Source of the DNA: a virus
Length of the DNA: 49,049 bases
Virus record (IMG/VR): IMGVR_UViG_3300005265_000033
Span: 1 to 49,049 of that record
Strand: one strand, 5' to 3'
Within the stretch, counting starts at the first letter, position 1. Every line of letters starts with the position of its first letter. Below the pieces are notes generated by a model. It did no database searches. It saw only the letters and a program-made list of their open reading frames with translations, and was not told the origin of the DNA. Shown here one piece after another: positions 16,611-22,839 of this stretch. The translations under genes were made by a program, and so were the position numbers.

Positions 16611-17412
16611 TTATCTCTATTATCCACCTTATCAGCTTCTCGAGTAAGCTTTCTGGCTCTGGTTCTTCTTCTTGTTCTTGTTCCTCCTCGTTTTTCTGTT
16701 CTTCCTCTTCTTGTTCCTGTTCATTCTCAGTCTCAGTTTCTTGCTCCTCTTCTTCCTCAGGCTCAGGCACTGGTTCAGCTTCAGCTGGTTCTGGATCTAC
16801 TTCTATTGCAAACATTGTCCTCGAAACATTACACGTCCCGTACTTCATCCATGCGTAACCATTCATGCCCCAATCTTCTCCCCAGCTATTTCTGATCAAC
16901 CACGCTCCTTTCTCATCATCATATCCAACAACGACGACACAATGCACACCCAGATAAGCATCTTCATCAAGCGGATGATAGACTCCACTCTTGTAGTGTA
17001 GAAAGCTCTGATACACTCGCATGATTGTGATCAGAGGACCGTTCTTCAACAGCTCTTTCATCTCGTTCTCATCATAGACGTATCTCCAGCTCTTTATCCT
17101 GTATGCTCCTTGCTTCCATGTCTCACATGGTTCCTCCTTACACTCCTTATTTCTACCAGTGTATGGAGAGCATTCCTCCCTACAGATGTAATTCTTCGCT
17201 TGATCCAATATTTTGTGCATGTAAGCGCCTGAATAGCAGTCTCCACCAGCACAGAAAAAGAGGTGTCCCTCTGATAAATCAACATCAATCTCTTTCTTCT
17301 TCGCTATCTTCAAATGAGCCTCAATGCACCCTATGGTGCCGAATGCTGGGCATGCACCGCATGAGCCTTGATCCCTCACAGGTGAACAATAGTCTCTCCA
17401 ATCCACACTCAT
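16576..17412 (-). CDS. Papain-like (C1A) cysteine protease with acidic tail
   Basis: 278 aa. Residues 1-205 are a compact papain-family domain: oxyanion Gln15 and nucleophile Cys21 in QGSCGACPAFG, catalytic His157 (LGVHCVVVVGYDD) and Asn175 (LIRNSWGEDWGMNGYAWMKYG). The residue after the nucleophile is Pro instead of the nearly invariant Trp. Several further Cys suggest disulphides. No signal peptide or pro-region is present. Residues about 207-255 are a Glu/Gln-rich linker and 256-275 an amphipathic/hydrophobic helix (SLLEKLIRWIIEIIKRI) that could contact membrane. Possible roles are host lysis, surface-protein degradation or capsid maturation. The preceding gene overlaps it by 4 bases and may supply the pro-domain. 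Confidence 0.88.
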   Translation of the reverse strand: MSVDWRDYCSPVRDQGSCGACPAFGTIGCIEAHLKIAKKKEIDVDLSEGHLFFCAGGDCYSGAYMHKILDQAKNYICREECSPYTGRNKECKEEPCETWKQGAYRIKSWRYVYDENEMKELLKNGPLITIMRVYQSFLHYKSGVYHPLDEDAYLGVHCVVVVGYDDEKGAWLIRNSWGEDWGMNGYAWMKYGTCNVSRTMFAIEVDPEPAEAEPVPEPEEEEEQETETENEQEQEEEEQKNEEEQEQEEEPEPESLLEKLIRWIIEIIKRICFCVEVS

Positions 17413-17720
17413 TCTCTAACTCCTCCAGCAACCCTCTTCTGAATGTGTGGAGGAAGTTTGCCCACCCTCGTCTCTCCTATCTCGAAGTCCTCAGACGATA
17501 GCTCAACGACATCAGTCTTTATCCCACCTATCCTTGACGGTATGAGCTCCCCAGACCTGAGTTCAGAAACCTTGACCTTCTTCTTAACGAACACGGTTAT
17601 ACATGGTTCTCCAGTATCCTTTCCCTGCTTGATCTTGGTTAAATCATATCTCCAGCTCAGCACGTTAGACTTGCTTTTTATTAACTTATCAACTTCCTCT
17701 TCCCTAATCCACATACTCAT
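17409..17720 (-). CDS. Small beta-rich protein, possible partner or pro-domain of the protease
   Basis: 103 aa (ATG 17720; ATG 17714 is better spaced from GGAGGTGA). It reads 'NVLSWRYDLTKIKQGKDTGE', 'PCITVFVKKKVKVSELRSGE', 'LIPSRIGGIKTDVVELSSED'. This pattern (G.PCITVFVKKK...IPS.I.G..TDV.E) is characteristic of the N-terminal region of some bacterial and archaeal trypsin-like/Nal1-type proteins, here without the catalytic part. Because the papain-like gene follows with a 4-base overlap and lacks its own pro-region, this protein may act as a separate chaperone or inhibitor. That is inference. Confidence 0.6.
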   Translation of the reverse strand: MSMWIREEEVDKLIKSKSNVLSWRYDLTKIKQGKDTGEPCITVFVKKKVKVSELRSGELIPSRIGGIKTDVVELSSEDFEIGETRVGKLPPHIQKRVAGGVRE

Positions 17721-18223
17721 TCACCTCCAAATATTTTAGAGAGATCCCATCCAACTCTCGGTATCCTATCAAGCTTTATTCCTACGCGTTCTATGGCGCC
17801 TCTTGGCACGCTCTTCCTTTCCTTCCTCAGCGCATCCTCGACCACCTTATAGTCGAAGTAGTGAACCGCATAGCATACCACAGGCCTCTTCCTTCGAAAG
17901 CTGAACAGGATGATGCCCCTACCTCCAGCCCTCGTTGCCTGTGCGAGTCCTTCTCTCTGATGAGGAGGCAGATGACTCATGTCGAACCTGTCCACATGCA
18001 TTGATTTACACTCCAGAAGATAAAACTTTCCATTGTATAGAGCTGCAAAGTCAGCTGGCTGTTTTGGTAAGATTATGTTTGGCACCTGTATGTAGCTCAT
18101 CGTATCAGCTATTCGAAAATAGAAGAATGTGTGTGGGTGCCTGTTCCTGAACGCCTTAAGACTCCTCGATATTTCCTGCTCAAATACCTTCCCCAATTTT
18201 GAATGAGACTTCTTACGAGGCAT
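17717..18223 (-). CDS. Holliday-junction-resolvase-like nuclease (PD-(D/E)XK)
   Basis: 168 aa. It shows the RecU/Hjc-type PD-(D/E)XK pattern: Glu15 in GKVFEQEISRSL, a 'FYFRIADTMS' strand, Asp58 in 'QPADFAALYNGKF', Glu71 and Lys73 in 'YLLECKSMH', and 'HQREGLAQATRAGGRGIILF' after it. The basic N-terminus (MPRKKSHSKLGK) fits DNA binding. Such enzymes resolve branched DNA before packaging or in recombination. The next gene overlaps it by 4 bases; the upstream gene abuts. Confidence 0.8.
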   Translation of the reverse strand: MPRKKSHSKLGKVFEQEISRSLKAFRNRHPHTFFYFRIADTMSYIQVPNIILPKQPADFAALYNGKFYLLECKSMHVDRFDMSHLPPHQREGLAQATRAGGRGIILFSFRRKRPVVCYAVHYFDYKVVEDALRKERKSVPRGAIERVGIKLDRIPRVGWDLSKIFGGE

Positions 18224-18961
18224 TTAGAATCCCAGCCTAACAAAGCCAATTCTCCCTAATGAAGTTATTGTTCCGTCATGTTCTCGTTTGCACAAGTTCA
18301 ACTTGACCAATAAATTTCCAAAGGAAGGAGAGATCGGAGTTTCGAATAGCACTTTCTGAGGCTTGAATTGCTCCAGAAAATCCATGAGCATTCTTGATCC
18401 GTAACCTTTATGCCTTTCCTCTTTTCTCACGAAAATCTGATGCATTACGGGTTTGGGGTAATCTTCGAAAGAGTATACATAATAACCGATAGCTCTCCCA
18501 TTTTGCCATAAGATCTTGCTATTGAGGCTAAAATCAATCCTCTTGAAGGACGCTTCTTCTGCTCTGGCATCAGAGTTGAGTATCTGAAGCGTTATTTTAT
18601 CTCGTTGGCTTTTCACTTCATAAATTCCATCTCTTCCTTTATATGTTAAGAAAAAATCTGGTTTCCACCAGGATTTCCTATAATAGATCGCTATAACTCT
18701 TTGTCCGGTAGGTTTATTGCTTTTCTCAAAACAGTATGGGCATGCAATAATCTTAAACCGGGAGCCCATAAGAAAATTTGAATGAACGCAAGGGATTAGT
18801 GCTCCGCAGTTTTCACATCTGACAGCGTCAACAACAACGTTTTTAGTCATCAAATCTTTCGAATCACAATATGGGCAGAAATCATATGAATCTTCAAATT
18901 GTTTACCGCATTTATTACAGACCAGCATCGGTATTTCTATCTTCTGAACTTCCACTTTCAT
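18224..18961 (-). CDS. Zinc-ribbon / PD-ExK-like / GNAT protein
   Basis: 245 aa with three parts. Residues 14-77 carry CxxC pairs (CNKCG, CPYC, CENC, CPYC) forming two zinc ribbons. Residues about 88-125 contain 'KPDFFLTYKGRDGIYEVKSQ', a PD...ExK arrangement (Asp102, Glu115, Lys117) like restriction-type nucleases. Residues about 143-240 are a GNAT acetyltransferase with 'MHQIFVRKEERHKGYGSRML', the acetyl-CoA loop at 183-190. GNAT is the more secure call; the nuclease-like block could be part of a degenerate fold. A zinc-ribbon/nuclease/acetyltransferase fusion is unusual. Confidence 0.7.
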   Translation of the reverse strand: MKVEVQKIEIPMLVCNKCGKQFEDSYDFCPYCDSKDLMTKNVVVDAVRCENCGALIPCVHSNFLMGSRFKIIACPYCFEKSNKPTGQRVIAIYYRKSWWKPDFFLTYKGRDGIYEVKSQRDKITLQILNSDARAEEASFKRIDFSLNSKILWQNGRAIGYYVYSFEDYPKPVMHQIFVRKEERHKGYGSRMLMDFLEQFKPQKVLFETPISPSFGNLLVKLNLCKREHDGTITSLGRIGFVRLGF

Positions 18962-19170
18962 AAATATTCATGCCTCCGTATTTTCCAGCATTTTAAACAA
19001 TATCTCTTGGTGATATAAGAAATGCCTCGCTTAGTATTTATAGGCATATTCACTTCGACGTACTGCTCATCAGGCTGAATGTAGAAACCGCAGTCTCCAT
19101 CACACCTGAGCTCTTGAGTAGCTCTATGAATTGTTATTCTAGCGCCTCTTTCTGTCCACACTTCTCTCAT
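18958..19170 (-). CDS. Small zinc-finger protein
   Basis: 70 aa. Cys pairs at 'LRCDGDCGFYIQPDEQY' and 'RYCLKCWKIRRHEYL' make one treble-clef or zinc-ribbon-like unit covering most of the protein. It overlaps the GNAT-fusion gene by 4 bases and the 48-aa ORF upstream by 32. Function unknown; nucleic-acid or protein binding is typical of such miniproteins. Confidence 0.75.
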   Translation of the reverse strand: MREVWTERGARITIHRATQELRCDGDCGFYIQPDEQYVEVNMPINTKRGISYITKRYCLKCWKIRRHEYL

Positions 19171-19285
19171 ATCTCATCAAGTCCTCCTTTATCTCTTCAG
19201 CGAGTCTCCTGGACTTACAATAACAGAACAGATATCCATCTCTTATTACTTCCCAGTATAACCCTGACTTCCTTATTTCAATCAT
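19139..19285 (-). CDS. Hypothetical 48-aa protein
   Basis: ATG 19285 begins a 48-aa frame (MIEIRKSGLYWEVIRDGYLF, CYCKSRRLAEEIKEDLMR...) starting two bases after the stop of the 34-aa ORF and overlapping the zinc-finger gene. The hairpin 'LYWEVIRDGYLFCYC' followed by a helix looks like a folded miniprotein. No family named. Confidence 0.65.
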   Translation of the reverse strand: MIEIRKSGLYWEVIRDGYLFCYCKSRRLAEEIKEDLMRYERSVDRKRR

Positions 19286-19390
19286 CTACCCACACTCCTG
19301 CCTGTACTTCTCAGATAAAGGCATGTCATCTGGATGAGAGTAGTCGAGCAATACGGCGATGAGGGTTAAGATGAGGAGAGCAATTGGCAT
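19286..19390 (-). CDS. Micro membrane protein, 34 aa
   Basis: ATG 19390 is preceded by GGAG 7 bases upstream (AAAGGAGATTAAAC). The peptide is one hydrophobic helix (MPIALLILTLIAVLLDYS) and a short charged tail. It ends directly at the start of the 48-aa gene, forming a tight translational chain. The role could be membrane remodelling or lysis support. Confidence 0.6.
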   Translation of the reverse strand: MPIALLILTLIAVLLDYSHPDDMPLSEKYRQECG

Positions 19391-19412
19391 GTTTAATCTC
19401 CTTTCTTAGCTT

Positions 19413-19793
19413 TTAACCATTCCTCATAGCATTTTTACATCTGATTCCATGATCGAAGAACACATCGTCCAATCTTTCATCCACATCCGTCAATATCTTC
19501 CCGCAGTCTCCACATCGTGTCTTTCCCGGTATGCCGAATGGATCATATTTTTGCTTCCCAAATGACACATACTTGCAATCTTTACCATCAACCTCACACT
19601 CAAAGATCGAGTACTCATATATCAAAAGAAACATGCTTAAACCAAGCTCCTTCATGGATTTTTCTATCTCTTCAGATGTTACCTCCTTCTTCAAATCCTC
19701 AATTATTCTTTCTAATGCTTTCTCTGGTGTAGAGCAAACACCTAATAGCTCATCACCCATAGGCGCTGAAGACAGAATGATATAAACCTTCAT
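19413..19793 (-). CDS. Hypothetical protein with C-terminal zinc knuckle
   Basis: 126 aa. An alpha/beta N-terminal part (MKVYIILSSAPMGDELLGVC; STPEKALERIIEDLKKEV) precedes a Cys-containing segment 'TRCGDCGKILTDVDERLDDV' and a final 'GIRCKNA'. The first 40 residues look like small phage proteins that read 'KVY.I.S......GV..T.EKA...I'. Overlaps the next zinc-ribbon gene upstream by 4 bases. Confidence 0.65.
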   Translation of the reverse strand: MKVYIILSSAPMGDELLGVCSTPEKALERIIEDLKKEVTSEEIEKSMKELGLSMFLLIYEYSIFECEVDGKDCKYVSFGKQKYDPFGIPGKTRCGDCGKILTDVDERLDDVFFDHGIRCKNAMRNG

Positions 19794-20005
19794 CTTCGTT
19801 CAAACTCCTCCTCTGGAAATGCCTTATCGCCAGCATGAACATCAGTTCCATCACATATCTTTCGTTTGTATCCATTCATCCATCGCATCCAAACTCCACA
19901 TTTAGCGCATATTACAGAGGCTTCATCTTTGCAATTCGCTACTAGAACTTCAGTTCCACATTCGGGACATCGGAACTTGTACAGCAGAACAGTCTTAACT
20001 TTCAT
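19790..20005 (-). CDS. Zinc-ribbon miniprotein
   Basis: 71 aa with CPECG at about residues 13-17 and CAKCG at about 33-37, a compact zinc ribbon ('FRCPECGTEVLVANCKDE', 'ASVICAKCGVWMRW'). The tail is charged. Coupled by 4-base overlaps to both neighbours. Confidence 0.72.
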   Translation of the reverse strand: MKVKTVLLYKFRCPECGTEVLVANCKDEASVICAKCGVWMRWMNGYKRKICDGTDVHAGDKAFPEEEFERR

Positions 20006-20229
20006 TCAGAAGCCTCCTCTCCAAGAATCTCTTTTCTTAAGGGACATTCAGTTCCAAGATTTCTTTCTGTAAGAAGACAACAACTTGTAGCTTCTTTGGA
20101 AATAAACTGTCGCAGTTCAGCCTCGTATTCATCAAGCAGAAAGAAGACCCTCGTCCACAAGTCACTATTAGGATATTTCTCTGAAAGTGCTCTCAGTTCT
20201 TCTCTGAGAGTTTTTAGATTCATCTTCAT
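20002..20229 (-). CDS. Hypothetical helical protein, 75 aa
   Basis: Helical N-terminal half (LKTLREELRALSEKYPNSDL; TRVFFLLDEYEAELRQF) and a C-terminal part with CC..C residues 'ATSCCLLTERNLGTECPLRK'. ATG 20229 or ATG 20223. No family recognised. Part of the 19.1-21.3 kb run of tightly packed miniproteins. Confidence 0.6.
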   Translation of the reverse strand: MKMNLKTLREELRALSEKYPNSDLWTRVFFLLDEYEAELRQFISKEATSCCLLTERNLGTECPLRKEILGEEASE

Positions 20230-20232
20230 TCT

Positions 20233-20454
20233 TCAGAAACCTCCTATCACCATCCTGAGGAGATATGAAAAAACAATCCCAAGCACAAAGCCAAACACGA
20301 AGGCAAGTCTAAGAACCCACCCTAGCTGTTCATAGAGCTTATCAAATGTATCAGCTATCGCTTGATAATAGAGAGGACCAACCTCAGAATGCTCAGATAA
20401 TTCATGCAGATACTTCTTGAAGTCTTCGGGCGTTTCAACTTCCCAGATTTTCAT
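20233..20454 (-). CDS. C-terminally anchored small membrane protein
   Basis: 73 aa. An acidic soluble part (MKIWEVETPEDFKKYLHELS) is followed by a hydrophobic helix at about residues 48-70 (LRLAFVFGFVLGIVFSYLL). A short C-terminal end suggests a tail-anchored protein with the N-terminus in the cytoplasm. Function unknown. Confidence 0.65.
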   Translation of the reverse strand: MKIWEVETPEDFKKYLHELSEHSEVGPLYYQAIADTFDKLYEQLGWVLRLAFVFGFVLGIVFSYLLRMVIGGF

Positions 20455-20597
20455 ATCTGTTTATCCTCCTTCCATTTTCTATAAAATCCTCTAATTCTCG
20501 GGTTGTTTTTGATCTGTTCCTCTGGACTCCATCCGTATCTTTTCAGCTCCTTCAAACTCACGACAAAGATGAAAGGCTTGGACATTTTCTTCATCAT
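20451..20597 (-). CDS. Small hypothetical protein, 48 aa
   Basis: The frame is open back to 20639, but AAGGAGG lies just before ATG ATG at 20597/20594, so the shorter start is preferred. The product (MMKKMSKPFIFVVSLKELKR...) combines a strand, a helix 'SLKELKRYGWSPEEQIKNNP' and a basic tail. No family recognised. Confidence 0.55.
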   Translation of the reverse strand: MMKKMSKPFIFVVSLKELKRYGWSPEEQIKNNPRIRGFYRKWKEDKQI

Positions 20598-20635
20598 CTC
20601 ATCCTCCTTAAGGCTTCGAGAGCAGAGAGCATTGC

Positions 20636-20854
20636 TCATCTGCTTCTCGCCTTCAATCTACATTTAGAACAACCACGTAGATGGATTATGTTTCGGCGAT
20701 ATTTCTGTTCCTGCTCAAGAATGAAATCCTGAAATGTCTGACCTGAAAGACGAAGCCACTCCTCGAATCCTCTGAAGCTATCGTTCACAATTCTGTAGCC
20801 TTGACTTCCACAACGTGGGCAGACTGCCTCCTCCAGATGCCATAACTGTTTCAC
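20636..20854 (-). CDS. Zinc-ribbon protein, 72 aa
   Basis: Starts at GTG 20854, overlapping the upstream 37-aa ORF by 4 bases. CPRCG at 12-16 and CSKC at about 62-65 form a split zinc ribbon around a helical insertion (FEEWLRLSGQTFQDFILEQE). C-terminus basic (KARSR). Function unknown. Confidence 0.65.
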   Translation of the reverse strand: MKQLWHLEEAVCPRCGSQGYRIVNDSFRGFEEWLRLSGQTFQDFILEQEQKYRRNIIHLRGCSKCRLKARSR

Positions 20855-20964
20855 CTCCTTCCCTTCTTGAAGTATTTATATAACTCTTCAAGGGAAATGA
20901 AGTAGACGATTGCTGGTGCTGCTACTATGGTGAATATGATCCAGAGTATTCTCTTAGCGTTCAA
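20851..20964 (-). CDS. Micro membrane protein, 37 aa
   Basis: TTG 20964 follows GGAGG by 7 bases. The peptide is a single hydrophobic helix (NAKRILWIIFTIVAAPAIVY) with a basic end (KYFKKGRR). The start overlaps the upstream stop (TTGA) and its stop overlaps the next GTG, both by 4 bases, which argues strongly that it is translated. Confidence 0.65.
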   Translation of the reverse strand: MNAKRILWIIFTIVAAPAIVYFISLEELYKYFKKGRR

Positions 20965-21107
20965 CTGCGCGCCTCCTTAACTGCCTTATGGTACGCCTCA
21001 ACCATCTTCGTCACTATGTGGTTTATTTCATGTGGGTTTGAATGACCCATGCTGTAGAGAAGTTTCGAAAGCTCCCCATAAAGTATTATCTTCTTATTCT
21101 TATTCAT
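20961..21107 (-). CDS. Small helical protein, 48 aa
   Basis: ATG 21107 opens a frame (MNKNKKIILYGELSKLLYSM, GHSNPHEINHIVTKMVEAYH...) that overlaps both neighbours. Helical, basic at the N-terminus, His-rich in the middle. No family recognised. Confidence 0.6.
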   Translation of the reverse strand: MNKNKKIILYGELSKLLYSMGHSNPHEINHIVTKMVEAYHKAVKEARS

Positions 21108-21336
21108 ATACTTCATCTGCCTCTATCTCATGTAACTCATGAATCCATACGGATGGTAGAGCGAATGGGAAGATGGAGAGATCTTTCTCGAATATTGCGA
21201 TTAATTTGTTATTCACGTAAATTTCCCGCACATCATTCTCCTTTTCGAGTATACAGACCAGATTTTTTCCCCTCTGAGGGAATTTATTGATTATCCAATG
21301 CTCTCTTCTCGTCAGATAGAAACAGGATTCACTCAT
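21100..21336 (-). CDS. Hypothetical protein, 78 aa
   Basis: A beta-rich small protein ('SCFYLTRREHWIINKFPQRG', 'NLVCILEKENDVREIYVNNK', 'LIAIFEKDLSIFPF'), ending acidic. It lies one base from the Cas4-like gene start of its operon neighbour. No function assignable. Confidence 0.6.
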   Translation of the reverse strand: MSESCFYLTRREHWIINKFPQRGKNLVCILEKENDVREIYVNNKLIAIFEKDLSIFPFALPSVWIHELHEIEADEVYE

Positions 21337-21337
21337 A

Positions 21338-22036
21338 TCAGTAACCTCTGCATACTCCTCTGTATGGGCAGTATATACACTTGAAGCTTACACGGCACGG
21401 CATCTTCATTCCCTGCTTTACTGCCTCAAGTATCCCAACATGCTCGGTGATCATATCGTAGAACTCAGACTCAGCCTTCTGCACGTCGCTTTCGGAATAT
21501 TCCAATTCTTTAGGTTCTCTGCCTCCAAGGAACACATTTACAAGCTTGGGTTTCTTAACTATGTTATTATACTCAGCTAATATCTTATAAGCTACAAGCT
21601 GTATTCTATTCTCTCTCCTGTTCTGCTTCCTTCCAGACTTGAAGTCTATTATGAGATTGGGAGTTATCAAGTCAAGCTTTCCGACGAGAGTGTATTCCTC
21701 GCTGTTTGGGTGAGGGAGAGGCATCGGCATCTCGAGCTTGAGCTCAGACTTTGCATCTGAGAGGTCGTATTTCGTTGTCTTGAGCCATTTCTGAAAGTTG
21801 GAGAGTGGTTTTTCAAGCTCTCTGCATATCTCCTCCTCAACTGAAAGCTCAGATGGCTTTTGATGCTTGAGCATCCTCTCTATCTCTTCATGCACAAGAT
21901 GACCCTTGATCTGATAGAAGTGAGGAGGAAGCTCTTCAGCTCCCTGATACTTCAGCTGTATTCTACGGGGACACTTGCCCAGGTCAGTGACCCAAACCCT
22001 GTACAAAGACCACTTCTCTTCAGGCCCTATCTCCAT
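21338..22036 (-). CDS. Cas4/RecB-like nuclease with Fe-S-type cysteines
   Basis: 232 aa. It has the Cas4-like layout: Cys22 (GKCPRRIQ), His49 (GHLVHEEIERM), Asp122 (VGKLDLI), Asp131 and Lys133 (IIDFKSGRKQ), Gln146 (NRIQLVAYKI), and C-terminal Cys220, Cys223 and Cys229 (CIYCPYRGVC). The four Cys match the iron-sulphur cluster of Cas4/AddB-type exonucleases. Virus-encoded Cas4 proteins are thought to act in replication or recombination end resection, and some are suspected anti-CRISPR factors. No CRISPR array or other cas gene is present, so a replication role is likelier. Confidence 0.88.
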   Translation of the reverse strand: MEIGPEEKWSLYRVWVTDLGKCPRRIQLKYQGAEELPPHFYQIKGHLVHEEIERMLKHQKPSELSVEEEICRELEKPLSNFQKWLKTTKYDLSDAKSELKLEMPMPLPHPNSEEYTLVGKLDLITPNLIIDFKSGRKQNRRENRIQLVAYKILAEYNNIVKKPKLVNVFLGGREPKELEYSESDVQKAESEFYDMITEHVGILEAVKQGMKMPCRVSFKCIYCPYRGVCRGY

Positions 22037-22463
22037 CTATCCTCATCTCATCCCATACGCTTTTAACGAGGTCACGCCACTCTTCCCACTCCATGTCTTT
22101 GCCAAGCTCCCTTAAATCCCTTGCGCATTCAAGCTCATCCCTGTATGGAATATTCAGTATTGCAGTGGATATTCGCTCCCTGAGCTTTGCAATTCTCTCT
22201 TTCTCCTCGAACTCAACTTTTTCACGCCTGAGCCTGACCAGTTTATCCTGTGCATTCTTGAGCGCTCTCTGGAGCTCGCTTATCTTCTCTTCAGTCTTTC
22301 TTATCATCTCGTCATATCCAGACTCTTTCTCTATCTTCTCCTCAACTGCTTCTCTGACAAATGTTGCGACTTTGTACTCATGCTCCTTTATCCATTCTAT
22401 GAATCGGATGGGTAAGTAGATCGTTGTGAGAGTCATTGGTTCAGCAGATTTCGGTCTAGGCAT
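22020..22463 (-). CDS. Ribbon-helix-helix protein with coiled coil
   Basis: 147 aa. Residues about 10-48 ('LTTIYLPIRFIEWIKEHEYK', 'VATFVREAVEEKIEKE') fit a ribbon-helix-helix DNA-binding domain. Residues about 50-100 form a long coiled coil (EEKISELQRALKNAQDKLVR). The C-terminus is acidic/aromatic. Probably a dimeric transcription regulator of the replication operon. Confidence 0.7.
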   Translation of the reverse strand: MPRPKSAEPMTLTTIYLPIRFIEWIKEHEYKVATFVREAVEEKIEKESGYDEMIRKTEEKISELQRALKNAQDKLVRLRREKVEFEEKERIAKLRERISTAILNIPYRDELECARDLRELGKDMEWEEWRDLVKSVWDEMRIDGDRA

Positions 22464-22674
22464 CGTTCTTCCTCCAATTTCTTAATGCTTTAATAACTAT
22501 TTCATTTATGACCTCATCTGGAGGCAATATCTCATGGAGGTACCATTTTATTTTCTCATGGACTATCTTCTTAGCTTCCTTCTTGATAAATTTCTCTATC
22601 TCCTTGTTGGAGAGAGCCTCCTTAACCGCCTCTTCTCCAAGTTTGCGTATCTCAAGAGATTCTCTTTCGGTCAT
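22456..22674 (-). CDS. Small helical charged protein
   Basis: 72 aa, almost all helix and very charged ('LGEEAVKEALSNKEIEKFIK', 'KEAKKIVHEKIKWYLHEILP'). Its start follows the 54-aa membrane ORF stop without a gap (TAAATG) and it overlaps the RHH gene by 8 bases. No family recognised. Confidence 0.6.
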   Translation of the reverse strand: MTERESLEIRKLGEEAVKEALSNKEIEKFIKKEAKKIVHEKIKWYLHEILPPDEVINEIVIKALRNWRKNDA

Positions 22675-22839
22675 TTATCTTTCCTCCTCTATTTCTCCAA
22701 GCAGTTTGTAAAGCGAGTATATTGAAACAAGGACTGATGGTATGCCGATGAGGCTGTATGGGTATGGAAGCGCCATGGAATACAAGCCAATGATCAGACC
22801 ATCAACCCATCCTATAAGCCATTTCCTAGACAATCGCAA
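22675..22839 (-). CDS. Small membrane protein, 54 aa
   Basis: TTG 22839 (GGAGG 5 bases upstream) or TTG 22833 opens a frame overlapping the end of the helicase gene. The product has two hydrophobic stretches (KWLIGWVDGLIIGLYSMALP; SLIGIPSVLVSIYSLYKLL), probably a membrane hairpin, and an acidic end. Confidence 0.6.
   Translation of the reverse strand: MRLSRKWLIGWVDGLIIGLYSMALPYPYSLIGIPSVLVSIYSLYKLLGEIEEER

Noticed and set aside
16607-17001. Plus-strand Ser/Cys- and Phe/Leu-rich frames opposite the protease tail
   Set aside because: They are the antisense reading of the Glu-rich linker; the repetitive composition explains their length and membrane-like look.
21338-22036. Part of a CRISPR-Cas system
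   Set aside because: Only a Cas4-like nuclease is present; no array, Cas1 or Cas2. Stand-alone viral Cas4-like nucleases are known.
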